A DNA stretch of 45,470 bases from Moraxella sp. (GCA_030525825.1 JAUNDZ010000016.1:1-45470); one strand, 5' to 3'; positions 24,814-33,121 are shown, counted from the first letter of the stretch. Notes: generated by a model from the sequence alone, not told the origin. Numbers and translations: made by a program.

Positions 24814-25629
24814 TTAACCCCCAAATAGCTTAGCAAAGAAACCTTTCTTTTTCACTTCCAGATGACGAAGTGGACGCTCTTCACCCAAGAATCGTGCGAC
24901 GATGTCGTCATAGCATTGACCTGCGGCTGATTCTGGATAGTGAATCACAGGCTGACCGTGGTTCGATGCTTCTAGTACGGCATTACTCTCAGGAATCACA
25001 CCGATGAGTGGCACACGCAGGATTTCATTAGCGATGGTGTCGATGTCCATCATCTCGCCTTGGGCAGCACGCTCTGGGTTGTAGCGAGTGATGATGAGAT
25101 GTTCACGCACCGATGAGCCTTCTTCGACTTTTTTGGTGCGAGATTGCAAGATGCCAATGATGCGGTCGGAGTCTCGTACGCTCGATACTTCTGGGTTGGT
25201 TACGATGAGTGCTTCGTCTGCATGATACATGGCAAGCTGAGCACCACGCTCGATGCCTGCTGGGCTGTCGCAGACGATGTAGTCAAAGCCTAAATCTTCT
25301 GACAGCTCTTTCATGACGGCTGCCACACCTTCATCGGTCAAGGCGTCTTTATCACGAGTCTGTGAAGCAGGTAGAATGTATAGGTTTTCTAGCTGCTTGT
25401 CTTTGACTAGGGCTTGGGTTAGCTTGGCGTTGCCGCTGATGACATCAACAAAGTCATAAACGATGCGGTTTTCACAGCCCATGATAAGGTCAAGGTTACG
25501 CAAGCCCACATCAAAGTCAATGATGACGGTCTTATAACCGCGTTTTGCCAGACCTGCACCGAATGATGCACTTGTGGTGGTTTTACCAACACCACCTTTA
25601 CCCGAAGTAACTACAATAATTTTCGCCAC
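24814..25629 (-). CDS. minD: Septum site-determining ATPase MinD
   Basis: A membrane-binding ParA-type ATPase that recruits MinC and oscillates with MinE. The 271-residue product has the deviant Walker A GKGGVGKTTT (about 10-19), IDFDVGLRNLDLIMG, the CDSPAGIERGAQ switch II motif, and the C-terminal amphipathic membrane-targeting sequence KKKGFFAKLFGG. Length is normal. minE follows directly. minC lies upstream but 259 bases away, so minDE may have its own promoter. Confidence 0.97.
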   Translation of the reverse strand: MAKIIVVTSGKGGVGKTTTSASFGAGLAKRGYKTVIIDFDVGLRNLDLIMGCENRIVYDFVDVISGNAKLTQALVKDKQLENLYILPASQTRDKDALTDEGVAAVMKELSEDLGFDYIVCDSPAGIERGAQLAMYHADEALIVTNPEVSSVRDSDRIIGILQSRTKKVEEGSSVREHLIITRYNPERAAQGEMMDIDTIANEILRVPLIGVIPESNAVLEASNHGQPVIHYPESAAGQCYDDIVARFLGEERPLRHLEVKKKGFFAKLFGG

Positions 25630-25888
25630 AATGGCACTCCTTACTATCCAAAAAATATCATACTGCCAAGAGTTGTGGTGGATAAGCCTATCATCTTGAC
25701 AAAAAATTTGTGAAATTTTATCAGCTTAGCATAACACATTTTGTGTTTTTTGGCATGAATTATCATTTAAGATTATCAATAAAAAACACAAGGCGGCAAG
25801 TCATTTGATGAGTGTGCGACTGATGCCTGTGATTAGATTGTCAATCTATACCGATGATTTACCCAAGTAAAACCCCCTAAGTAAAACC

Positions 25889-26617
25889 TTAGTCGGTCAA
25901 TCGGCTAAACACCAAGCCCAGCTTTTCATCATAGCTGACCTTGACCGCTTCGCCAATCAGCTCGCTAGGGATGTCTTCGGATAGGCAGTAAGTACCTGCA
26001 ACCGAGACCAAAGTAGGATTGAACTTTTGGCAAAAGATGTGTGCATCTTTATCGCCTGTCGCCCCTGCCACCAAGCGACCCAAACCATGACCATAGATGT
26101 GCAGGTTGCTGTCGGTGATGGCTTCTGCCCCTTGATTGACACCGCCCAAGATGGTCAAATCACCACCGAAGTGATGCACGCTTTGCCCTGAGCGTATCAG
26201 CTGCGTGTACATGCTCTGGGTGCTTGCCACATCATCGCTCATGCTTTGGGTGTCAGGGGTTGGAGTGTTGTCTGCTGGCTGTACTGGGGTTTTTGGCTTG
26301 TCGGTCGCCAGTCGTTCCAAGCGTTCTAGGCGTTTGCCGTCGGCAGGCAAGATGGCAAGGCGAAGTTTTTTGGCTTGCTCGTTCATTATGCCATCAACCA
26401 CGCCAATCGGCTGTACGCCAAGCATCCACAGCATCTCAACCAATTTCTCCAAATCCAAGACGACATCGCTGTCAATCATTACAGGGATGTTCTTGGTGCT
26501 TGGTTTGCTTTGTAGTGCGGTGGTCAATTCTGCCTGAATGTCGTCCAGATTGTTGGTGTTGATTTTGATTCGGCTAAAAGTCAGCATTTTTCCGAATAGT
26601 TGAATGGCTTTAGTCAT
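25889..26617 (-). CDS. minC: Septum site-determining protein MinC
   Basis: An inhibitor of FtsZ polymerisation recruited to the membrane by MinD. The 242-residue product has an N-terminal domain (QLFGKMLTFSRIKI...PVMIDSDVVLDLEKLVEML), a Pro/Thr-rich linker around residues 108-132, and the C-terminal beta-helix domain with GGDLTILGGVNQGAEAITDSNLHIYG and RLVAGATGDKDAHIFCQKFNPTLVSVAGTY. ATG 26617 was chosen over a TTG three codons upstream. The gap to minD is unusually long for this cluster. Confidence 0.95.
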   Translation of the reverse strand: MTKAIQLFGKMLTFSRIKINTNNLDDIQAELTTALQSKPSTKNIPVMIDSDVVLDLEKLVEMLWMLGVQPIGVVDGIMNEQAKKLRLAILPADGKRLERLERLATDKPKTPVQPADNTPTPDTQSMSDDVASTQSMYTQLIRSGQSVHHFGGDLTILGGVNQGAEAITDSNLHIYGHGLGRLVAGATGDKDAHIFCQKFNPTLVSVAGTYCLSEDIPSELIGEAVKVSYDEKLGLVFSRLTD

Positions 26618-26713
26618 GATAATCAACCGTTAATCGTTTGGTAATTCGTCCGACCGACATGGGGGTGGTCGGACTGCATAAAATACTAAGATTGTAGCAT
26701 TTTTTTGATGATG

Positions 26714-26764
26714 AAAAAACACCAACCGTGCATTATTTGCATAGATTGTTGGCACGGATGGTTG
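26714..26764 (-). terminator. Terminator of the voltage-sensor-like protein gene
   Basis: On the minus strand a stem of 11 pairs with one mismatch (core CCGTGC/GCACGG at 26726-26731 and 26752-26757) with a 20-base loop is followed by a T6 run. It lies about 28 bases after the gene. Confidence 0.65.
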
Positions 26765-26791
26765 TTTGTTGGTTTTTTGTTCAAAATCTCA

Positions 26792-27892
26792 TCAATGTTC
26801 GGATACGGCGGTTTTTAGCTGTACGCTGTGCTTCCATTGTTGGGTTTTGATTTGTTGTTCAAAGGCACTTAGACTGTCTTCGACAATACCAGAGACCAGC
26901 CGCTGTAAGGCAGGGCGGTCGGTGTCAATATTGGCGATGCCTTGGGCGATTTGCACCATCAGGGCATCTAGTGTCTGTTCGCTAAACAGATGACCATTGA
27001 CAGCGGTGGTTACATTCTCGCCGATGTGCTTGCCGATGTGGGTGATTTGATTTTCTATCAGATGTCCTGCGATGGGGATGAGTTTTAGGTATTTGCGAAA
27101 TTCAGGCGTATCGATGAGTGCCTGTTCGACCGCAAGCCCAATATCGCTTGATAGTTGTTCGCCTGTTTGATTCATAAAGGCTGCTTGAAGTCTTGGACTG
27201 AGTTCGGCTCGCAAGAGTTCAAGCAAGGCAGCCTCAAAGGCGGCTCGGTTTTTGTTGATAGTGTCTTGAATGAGCTTATCATGCGTGTTTGAGCGTCGGA
27301 TTTGCTCACGGATGTTGTCGGTGGCGGTCAAGATGACACGGTCGGACAGCTCTTCTAGTGCCACACCATAATAGAACTTGCCTGAGTTGATCCAGCGTTT
27401 TGGAATGACCTGAATGCCGACATCGTGCAGTCTTTTGATGATGACGCCAGCACGAAGCAGACGCAATGCACGCAGTGCAGGAAAACAGCCTAAGGTCTCA
27501 TACCAATGCACAAAAGGAAAGAAAAACCAGCGATGATAAGTGTGATTGACAATCGCCAGCACCCAGCGGACAGACAGCTCAATCACCCAAAAGGCGGTAA
27601 ACGCACCACCAATGACGGCAAGCTGTTCATGATGGTGGCTTTGGTAGTGTGCCAACGCCCCTTCAAGCCCTGCCCATTTGGCGACATAGCCGCTTAACGC
27701 ACTCATCAGAATGTTGTCGGTAAAAATGAGCAGCAAGTCCACCACGAGCAGCACAAGCATGATGATGTCGTAGGCGATTTTTAGGCGACTGGGTCGTCCT
27801 TCGTGTTCGCCACCATAGAGCGGCACGATATCTTGTGGGACTTCGTGTGGCTGTGGGATGCTTAGGTCGTCTAAGTCGGGTGTTTGTCGCAT
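26792..27892 (-). CDS. Membrane protein with a voltage-sensor-like N-terminal domain
   Basis: A 366-residue protein. Residues 1-35 are hydrophilic. Membrane-like segments lie at about 38-60 (with Asp52 and Asp59) and 91-115 (with Glu105 and Arg109). A third stretch at 125-155 carries arginines at 141, 144 and 147, then Lys153-Arg154, in the R-x-x-R-x-x-R rhythm of S4 segments. Residues 180-366 are soluble and helical, rich in charged residues, with no pore loop or selectivity filter. The arrangement resembles the S1-S4 module of the voltage-gated ion channel superfamily without a pore. Function is unknown, and the S4 reading rests on pattern alone. It is monocistronic, with its own terminator. 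Confidence 0.62.
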   Translation of the reverse strand: MRQTPDLDDLSIPQPHEVPQDIVPLYGGEHEGRPSRLKIAYDIIMLVLLVVDLLLIFTDNILMSALSGYVAKWAGLEGALAHYQSHHHEQLAVIGGAFTAFWVIELSVRWVLAIVNHTYHRWFFFPFVHWYETLGCFPALRALRLLRAGVIIKRLHDVGIQVIPKRWINSGKFYYGVALEELSDRVILTATDNIREQIRRSNTHDKLIQDTINKNRAAFEAALLELLRAELSPRLQAAFMNQTGEQLSSDIGLAVEQALIDTPEFRKYLKLIPIAGHLIENQITHIGKHIGENVTTAVNGHLFSEQTLDALMVQIAQGIANIDTDRPALQRLVSGIVEDSLSAFEQQIKTQQWKHSVQLKTAVSEH

Positions 27893-28006
27893 GGCGTTCT
27901 CATTTTTTGGTGGCGATTAAGTGGCGATGACAAAGGTGTGATGAATCAAAATCAATCGACTGGCAAATTCAATCAGCTTAAATAAATTAAACTTAAATAA
28001 ATTGAA

Positions 28007-28975
28007 TCAGCCAGAAAATTCATCCAGCATGGCATCGATGCGGCGGTCTTTGGCTTGCCACACTTCATCTAGCCAAGCGAATAGGCTGGCTTTGACTTCA
28101 TCATCGCTGTCGTAGCGTCCGTCTTTTAGGGCGGAGAATAACTCGTCATTCATGTCCAGATGGCGAATGTCCACGCCCAGGCGGGTGAGCTTGCCTTGCC
28201 ATAGGTCGGCATATTGTGGCGTACCGTCAGGATAGACCAAAGTCATGTCCAAGATGCCATCAATCTTATCGCCCAGACTGCTGATGGCAAGAGCCAGACC
28301 GCCTGCTTTGGGTTTTAGTAGGTGTTTGTAGGGCGATTTTTGGGCGGCGTGTTTGGCAGGGGTGAAGCGAGTACCTTCTAGGTAGTTGAGCAGGACAAAA
28401 GGCTTATCGGCAAGCAGCTCGCAAGCACGGCGAGCTTCGTTTAGGTCTCGGCTGGCAAGCCCGGGGTTTTTTTGGATTTGCTCTTTGGAGTGTCTTTTCA
28501 TCATCGGAAAATCCAAAAAATAAAAGGTCTGTCCAACGATGGGGATATAAAGCAGCTCATGCTTGGCAAAAAAGCGTGTGATGGGCAAGATGCCTTCGCT
28601 GACATATTGGATGATGCTGGTGTCCACCCATGATTGATGGTTGCATATCAGCAGGTATTTGCCGTTTGGGTTTAGGTCGTCAGGCACACTGATACGCCAA
28701 TCTTTGGCAGGCAGCACCTTATCAATCACTAGGTTGTTTGAGCGAATCCAATAATCCGCCATGCCAATGACGGCTTTGTCAGCGGTTTTGGATTTTTTGA
28801 GCATTTTGGTCAAACCTGCGGCATACAGCGGGATGGATAGACCGATGCTGTTGGCGGCGATGCTGCCTGTGCCGATGGCAAAAGAAAGTTTTTGGGCGAG
28901 TTTTGGTGATTTGTCATGCAGCTTTTGAAAAAAAGGCAGGGTGTTGCGTTGTTTTTTTTGGGTGGTGGTTGTCAT
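28007..28975 (-). CDS. 1-acyl-sn-glycerol-3-phosphate acyltransferase family protein (YihG/PlsC-like)
   Basis: A 322-residue membrane-bound acyltransferase of phospholipid synthesis. The catalytic NHQSWVD motif (HX4D) gives His113 and Asp118. A second conserved block, EGTRFTPAKH, lies near residues 200-209, followed by PKAGGLALAISSLG. The N-terminal 60 residues contain a hydrophobic membrane anchor. Length and the LEGTRFT form fit the YihG branch of the PlsC family. ATG 28975 was chosen; a TTG four codons upstream is also open. No strong ribosome site is seen. Substrate specificity cannot be read from the sequence. Confidence 0.88.
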   Translation of the reverse strand: MTTTTQKKQRNTLPFFQKLHDKSPKLAQKLSFAIGTGSIAANSIGLSIPLYAAGLTKMLKKSKTADKAVIGMADYWIRSNNLVIDKVLPAKDWRISVPDDLNPNGKYLLICNHQSWVDTSIIQYVSEGILPITRFFAKHELLYIPIVGQTFYFLDFPMMKRHSKEQIQKNPGLASRDLNEARRACELLADKPFVLLNYLEGTRFTPAKHAAQKSPYKHLLKPKAGGLALAISSLGDKIDGILDMTLVYPDGTPQYADLWQGKLTRLGVDIRHLDMNDELFSALKDGRYDSDDEVKASLFAWLDEVWQAKDRRIDAMLDEFSG

Positions 28976-29472
28976 AGCGTGGTCCAAAATTTGGCGTTTT
29001 GATGGCGTGTTTGGGGTTTGGTTACCGAGTGTTTTGCAATCATGTTACCCATGATGTAACAAAATATTAAAAAATGTGCTACCATTAGAAAATACCGCTT
29101 ATTTTAGCAAATTTTCAGCCAAAAAATGAAAAAAATGTCTTTTTGAGCGATGAAAAAAATTACTGTTGAAATTTTTTGATACAATATTACTGATAATCTG
29201 ATGAAAAATTATACAGTTTTGGCATAATTTTTGGAGAATTTAGGTGATTTTGATGAAATTTTTGCAAAAATTATCCAAAAACGCACGAAAATTGTGTACA
29301 AGTTGTAGATAAAATAATCAAAACTACACTGATGAGATACAGACTTACAACACACAAGTAAGTTTTTTCATTCATAATGCAATCAAGGCAAGCGACCGAT
29401 GCTGATTTGGATTGTTTGGATTGGCAAGGTGCTTGAATGATATTATTTTTTTAGGACTTTAAGGAGTCTATT
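28976..29472. other. Long AT-rich intergenic region upstream of the OmpA-family lipoprotein
   Basis: No credible gene is present. Visible elements are an inverted repeat TGTTAC/GTAACA (29043-29048 and 29056-29061) and an extended -10 TGATACAAT at 29177-29185. There is also a terminator-like hairpin ACTTAC/GTAAGT (29343-29348 and 29358-29363) with a T6 run to 29368. If the extended -10 is used, the lipoprotein mRNA leader would be nearly 280 nt and contain the hairpin. Attenuation or a small leader RNA is possible. Confidence 0.45.
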
Positions 29473-30126
29473 ATGAACACTAAAATGAAAGTATTGGCTA
29501 TCTCAGCATTGACATCTAGCATGGTCATCACAGGTTGTGCCAGCACAGGCGGCATTCAGGTGAATGACAATGCCAAAAAAGCAGGCATCGGTGCTTTGGC
29601 AGGTGCATTGGGCGGTGCAGCCATCTCTAAAGCCACAGGTGGCGAGAAAACTGGTCGTGATGCTGCCATCGGTGCGGTACTTGGTGCAGGCGTGGGTGCA
29701 TACATGAGCAGACAAGAAGCCCGCCTAAAACAACAAACCGCAGGCACAGGCATCGAAGTTATCCGCGACCCTGTAACCAACAACATCAACCTGTCTATCC
29801 CAGAAGCCATCACCTTTAATGTGGGTCGCTATGACATCAAGCCAGGTTCTTACAACACCCTAAACCAAGTGGCAAACACCCTAAATCAGTACAACCAAAC
29901 CAATGTGATTGTTAATGGTTATGCGTCTATCGAAGGTAATCAAAACGCCAACCGAATCCTATCACAAAACCGTGCGGCTGCGGTGGCAAATTATCTGACC
30001 AATCGTGGCGTAAGTGCAAGCCGTATCAGTGCCATCGGTCATGGTGCGACCACGCAGTTCGGTTCTAGCTACGAGCCAAACCGCCGTGTTGAGCTGACCA
30101 TCGTTGCACCACAAAGCCTAAACTAA
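29473..30126 (+). CDS. OmpA-family peptidoglycan-binding lipoprotein
   Basis: A 217-residue outer membrane lipoprotein. The signal ends VITGC, with Cys22 lipidated. Residues 36-75 form a glycine-rich, two-repeat glycine-zipper-like segment (AGIGALAGALGGAA and AAIGAVLGAGVGAY). The C-terminal OmpA domain binds peptidoglycan: ITFNVGRYDIKPGSYNTLNQVANTL, IVNGYASIEGNQNANRILSQNRAAAVANYL, and the NRRVELTI end. The layout is like YiaD of E. coli. It probably tethers the outer membrane to the cell wall. It is monocistronic, with a terminator after the stop. Confidence 0.9.
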   Translation: MNTKMKVLAISALTSSMVITGCASTGGIQVNDNAKKAGIGALAGALGGAAISKATGGEKTGRDAAIGAVLGAGVGAYMSRQEARLKQQTAGTGIEVIRDPVTNNINLSIPEAITFNVGRYDIKPGSYNTLNQVANTLNQYNQTNVIVNGYASIEGNQNANRILSQNRAAAVANYLTNRGVSASRISAIGHGATTQFGSSYEPNRRVELTIVAPQSLN

Positions 30127-30172
30127 TCGGCTAAAAAAGTTGCCATAATCCATAATAATGGCAATAAAAAAT

Positions 30173-30206
30173 AAAAAACAGGTTGGGTAATCCGACCTGT
30201 TTTTTA
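30173..30206 (+). terminator. Terminator of the OmpA-family lipoprotein gene
   Basis: An A-tract, CAGGTTGG, a short loop, CCGACCTG (one G-T pair) and a T6 run. Confidence 0.85.
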
Positions 30207-30224
30207 TGGGCTTGTAATGGGCTT

Positions 30225-30253
30225 TTGTGGATTGCTGCTTGGTTTGGTATAAT
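30225..30253 (+). promoter_or_regulatory. Promoter of the YgjP-like metallopeptidase gene
   Basis: TTGTGG (30225-30230), a 17-base spacer and a perfect TATAAT (30248-30253). Transcription would start near 30260, 30 bases before the ATG at 30290. Confidence 0.65.
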
Positions 30254-30289
30254 GGCTGTCTTTTGTCTTTGTGGACTTGCTGCAATCTT

Positions 30290-30898
30290 ATGAACTTCGA
30301 TCGTCTAACATCGCTGTATGCCGAGCATGACATTCGCCTTACCATCACCAAAAAAGCGGTCAAGAACATCAACTTTCGTATCAAAGCAGGCGAGTGCTGG
30401 GTGAGCGTGCCACATTGGGCAAGTGATAAGGTGGTAATAGCAGCGGTGCAGGCTCGTCTGGCTTGGGCGTGTCATGCCCATGACAAGCTCACACAAAGGC
30501 AAGCTGCCCCGCAGTCTCGCCTGATGACGCTGTGGGGAGAGCCTGCACGCCTGCCTGATGATAAAGATGCGGTGCTGATGCTGTATCGTCAAGCCCTAGC
30601 CGAGCAAATCCCCATCTTGATACAAAAGTGGCAACCCATCATCGGCAAAAGTGCCAAAGAAGTGCGTATCAAGACCATGACGACTCGCTGGGGCAGCTGT
30701 AATACTCGTGATGCTCGGATTTGGCTGTCCACCTATCTGGCGGCTTATCCGTATGAGTGTACCGAGTATGTCTTTGTGCATGAGCTGTGCCATCTGATTT
30801 ACGCCAATCACGGGCGGCATTTTTGGCAGGAAGTCAAAAAAGCCATGCCAGATTATGAGCGTTGGCATGGTCTTTTAAAGGGTCGTATTGATGGCTGA
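30290..30898 (+). CDS. YgjP-like zinc metallopeptidase (DUF45/M48-like)
   Basis: A 202-residue protein with the gluzincin motif HELCHLIYANHGRHFW near residues 164-179. His164 and His168 are zinc ligands, Glu165 is catalytic and His174 is the likely third ligand. The preceding IKTMTTRWGSCNTRDARIWLS block is characteristic of the YgjP/WLM-related DUF45 family. The physiological substrate is unknown. ATG 30290 was chosen because the promoter TATAAT lies at 30248-30253, leaving the 21 codons upstream partly outside the transcript. The gene converges on oxyR with only three bases between stops. Confidence 0.85.
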   Translation: MNFDRLTSLYAEHDIRLTITKKAVKNINFRIKAGECWVSVPHWASDKVVIAAVQARLAWACHAHDKLTQRQAAPQSRLMTLWGEPARLPDDKDAVLMLYRQALAEQIPILIQKWQPIIGKSAKEVRIKTMTTRWGSCNTRDARIWLSTYLAAYPYECTEYVFVHELCHLIYANHGRHFWQEVKKAMPDYERWHGLLKGRIDG

Positions 30899-30901
30899 TG
30901 A

Positions 30902-31819
30902 TTACTTGGTATCTGTTGATTTATCAGCGTCGGCAGCAAGTGCTGAGCCAAAAATCTCACTCAAAAGACGCACATCATCCACACGAGCATAGTTTAGACG
31001 AGTGATGAACGCCAATCGACGGTGTGGACCTTTCTCGGCTAGGGGTATGATGTCAATGTCGTGCGTGTTTGACAGCTGGTCGAGTGCCATTTTTGGAACA
31101 AGCGTCGTCCCCATGCCTGACAGTGCCATCTGAATGATGGTGTTGAGACTGGCATCAGAAAAGCCTGTTTTTATCTCTGCTTTATTCATCTGACACACTG
31201 ACAGCACTTGGTCGGTCAGGCAGTGTCCTTCGCCCAGCAGTAGCAGATTGGTCTTAGACAGCTCGCCGCTGGTGATGTGCTTGGTGCTGGCATTTTCCAT
31301 GTTTTTTGGGAAAATGGCAAAAAAATCTTCCGCCCAAAATTCAAACACATGCAAGCCTTCCACAGGATACGGCAGGGCGATGATGGCGGTATCAATATGC
31401 CCATATCGCACCTGCTCGATGAGTCGCTCGGTCTGCTTTTCGGTAACAGACAGCTCGAAGTTTTGATACTGCTCTTTTAAGGCGGGCAGCACTTTTGGCA
31501 AAAGATAAGGGGCGACCGTTGGAATGATGCCGATGGTCATGGGGTAGGCAAGCGGTGTTTGATGGCTGTGAGCACGAGTTACTAGGTCATTAATCTCGCT
31601 AAAAATACGCTGAGCCCTGTCCAAAATCTCTTCACCAATCGGTGTGATGAGTACCTGCTTATTATTACGCTCAAAAATCTGCGTATCCAACTGCTTTTCA
31701 AGTTCGGCAATTCCTAAACTCAATGCAGATTGAGAGATGTTGCATTCTTCGGCGGCACGCTTAAAATGCTTGTATTTGGCGACCGACAGTGCAAATTCTA
31801 ATTGGCGTAGGGTAATCAT
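30902..31819 (-). CDS. oxyR: Hydrogen peroxide-responsive regulator OxyR (LysR family)
   Basis: A 305-residue LysR-type regulator. The N-terminal winged helix-turn-helix is ITLRQLEFALSVAKYKHFKRAAEECNIS plus QSALSLGIAELEKQL (split here only for length). The regulatory domain has the redox pair Cys200 and Cys209 in GEGHCLTDQVLSVC, the spacing of E. coli OxyR Cys199/Cys208, and the downstream GMGTTLVPKMA stretch. Peroxide would form a disulfide and activate target promoters. It diverges from ahpC, a classic OxyR target, across a 202-base region with an 8-bp inverted repeat, which supports the assignment over other LysR proteins. Confidence 0.93.
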   Translation of the reverse strand: MITLRQLEFALSVAKYKHFKRAAEECNISQSALSLGIAELEKQLDTQIFERNNKQVLITPIGEEILDRAQRIFSEINDLVTRAHSHQTPLAYPMTIGIIPTVAPYLLPKVLPALKEQYQNFELSVTEKQTERLIEQVRYGHIDTAIIALPYPVEGLHVFEFWAEDFFAIFPKNMENASTKHITSGELSKTNLLLLGEGHCLTDQVLSVCQMNKAEIKTGFSDASLNTIIQMALSGMGTTLVPKMALDQLSNTHDIDIIPLAEKGPHRRLAFITRLNYARVDDVRLLSEIFGSALAADADKSTDTK

Positions 31820-31860
31820 AAAACACCTTTTGAGAGTTTAAAATACAAAGGCTATTGTAC

Positions 31861-31903
31861 ACCTAAGTTTTATAAAATAAAACCAACACTTAGGTTTTAT
31901 AAA
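31861..31903. promoter_or_regulatory. Inverted repeat and direct repeat, probable OxyR operator between oxyR and ahpC
   Basis: ACCTAAGT (31861-31868) and ACTTAGGT (31888-31895) are perfect inverted arms 19 bases apart. GTTTTATAAA occurs at 31867-31876 and again at 31894-31903, 27 bases apart. OxyR binds extended dyad sites as a tetramer, and this lies where it could control both genes. The bases do not match the E. coli ATAG...CTAT consensus exactly. Confidence 0.5.
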
Positions 31904-31956
31904 GTAAAATAAAACCATTAAAGATTTTAATGGTGGAGATACTTGACTTTTTTTGT

Positions 31957-31962
31957 TATAAT
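31957..31962 (+). promoter_or_regulatory. -10 box of the ahpC promoter
   Basis: A perfect TATAAT. The hexamer 17 bases upstream (TGGAGA at 31934-31939) is a poor -35, as expected for an activator-dependent promoter. TTGACT at 31943-31948 is too close to serve. Confidence 0.55.
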
Positions 31963-32021
31963 ATCAAAGTAGGCAGTAAATTGCTACTACATGATTCAAC
32001 CACAGCAAAAAAGGTGAAATT

Positions 32022-32588
32022 ATGACCGCAATCATCAATCAACACATTCCAGAGTTTACTACTGAAGCATTTGTTAATGGTGAGTTTAAGACCATCTCTA
32101 CCGCTGATGTGAAAGGCAAGTGGGCGATTTTCATGTTCTACCCACACGATTTTACTTTCGTATGCCCAACCGAGCTAGAAGACATGGCTGACCACTACGA
32201 AGAACTCAAAGCTCTTGGCGTAGAAGTGTACGCTGTATCTACTGATACACACTTTGTACACAAAGCATGGCATGACGCTTCTCCTGCGATTGGTAAAGTA
32301 AAATACCCAATGCTTGGCGACGGTACTGGTGCGATTACTCGTGGCTTTAATGTCATGATTGAAGGTCAGCACGCCGCTCTTCGTGGCACTTTCTTGGTTG
32401 ACCCAGAAGGTCTGATTAAAGTTGCCGAAATCCATGACCTAGGTATCGGTCGCTCTGCCAAAGACATGATTCGCAAAGTAAAAGCAGCTCAATATGTGCG
32501 TGATAATGACGGCGAAGTGTGTCCAGCAGCGTGGGAAGCAGGTCAAGAGACCTTAAAACCTAGCCTAGACTTGGTTGGTAAAATCTAA
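32022..32588 (+). CDS. ahpC: Alkyl hydroperoxide reductase peroxiredoxin subunit
   Basis: A typical 2-Cys peroxiredoxin that reduces hydrogen peroxide and organic peroxides, recycled by AhpF. The 188-residue product has the peroxidatic cysteine Cys48 in FYPHDFTFVCPTELEDM and the resolving cysteine in GEVCPAAWEAG near residue 168. It also has the conserved RGTFLVDPEG and GIGRSAKDMIRKVKAAQYV segments. Length equals that of E. coli AhpC. It diverges from oxyR. ahpF is 580 bases downstream, beyond a terminator and a converging small gene, so the two subunits are separately transcribed. Confidence 0.97.
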   Translation: MTAIINQHIPEFTTEAFVNGEFKTISTADVKGKWAIFMFYPHDFTFVCPTELEDMADHYEELKALGVEVYAVSTDTHFVHKAWHDASPAIGKVKYPMLGDGTGAITRGFNVMIEGQHAALRGTFLVDPEGLIKVAEIHDLGIGRSAKDMIRKVKAAQYVRDNDGEVCPAAWEAGQETLKPSLDLVGKI

Positions 32589-32618
32589 TCACGGACAGTG
32601 ATAAAGCATACCAACCAT

Positions 32619-32645
32619 AAATCGCTCCATATGGGGCGATTTTTT
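32619..32645 (+). terminator. Terminator of ahpC
   Basis: AAATCGCTCC (32619-32628), a four-base loop, GGGGCGATTT (32633-32642) and a T run. Confidence 0.85.
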
Positions 32646-32690
32646 ATTGATGATTTTTTGTTGGTTTGGGGAGTGGTAATTATCAATAAA

Positions 32691-32718
32691 AAAACCCAAG
32701 TCATGCAACTTGGGTTTT
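32691..32718. terminator. Terminator of the DUF465 gene
   Basis: A perfect 11-bp inverted repeat (32691-32701 and 32708-32718) with a six-base loop, 25 bases past the stop on the minus strand and flanked by A and T tracts. Confidence 0.85.
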
Positions 32719-32743
32719 ACCATAAGCGGTGGCAAATCGCCAA

Positions 32744-32965
32744 TTATGCTTTGGTTTGTAGGTATTGATACAGCTCGTCTTTTAGAGCAAGTTTTTTACG
32801 CTTAAGACCTTCGATTTCTTCGGCACGGCTAGAAGCTGCTACTGGGTCATTTTCTAGGTTGGTGATTTCTTCGTCTAGGTCGTTGTGTGCATCAAACAGC
32901 TTGATAAAGTGTAGGTCGTTGTCAGTTTTTAGTTTGGTGATAAGTTCGCGGTATTCTGGGAACAT
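32744..32965 (-). CDS. DUF465/YdcH family small coiled-coil protein
   Basis: A 73-residue, highly charged helical protein. MFPEYRELITKLKTDNDLHFIKLFDAHNDLDEEI and LKRKKLALKDELYQYL match the YdcH/DUF465 pattern of two helices that form a hairpin-like coiled coil (family stretch quoted in two parts). Family function is not established. AAGGAG lies six bases before the ATG at 32965, and the open frame upstream has no support. It sits on the minus strand between ahpC and ahpF and has its own terminator. Nothing links it to peroxide defence beyond position. Confidence 0.82.
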   Translation of the reverse strand: MFPEYRELITKLKTDNDLHFIKLFDAHNDLDEEITNLENDPVAASSRAEEIEGLKRKKLALKDELYQYLQTKA

Positions 32966-33092
32966 GGTATTCTCCTTGGTTCTCGTCAGTTTTAACACCT
33001 TGTTTTTTCGGGTGTGATGGTATCTTATCAAAAATACCCTGCTTTGGCAAGGGTTAAAAAGTGCGATAAAATGTCGGTTTTAAAATCCAAGT

Positions 33093-33121
33093 TTTACATT
33101 TTGTGCAGATGATTTTATAAT
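33093..33121 (+). promoter_or_regulatory. ahpF promoter
   Basis: TTTACA (33093-33098), a 17-base spacer and a perfect TATAAT (33116-33121). The predicted start is about 40 bases before the ahpF ATG. The strong -35 suggests basal expression independent of OxyR. Confidence 0.65.
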
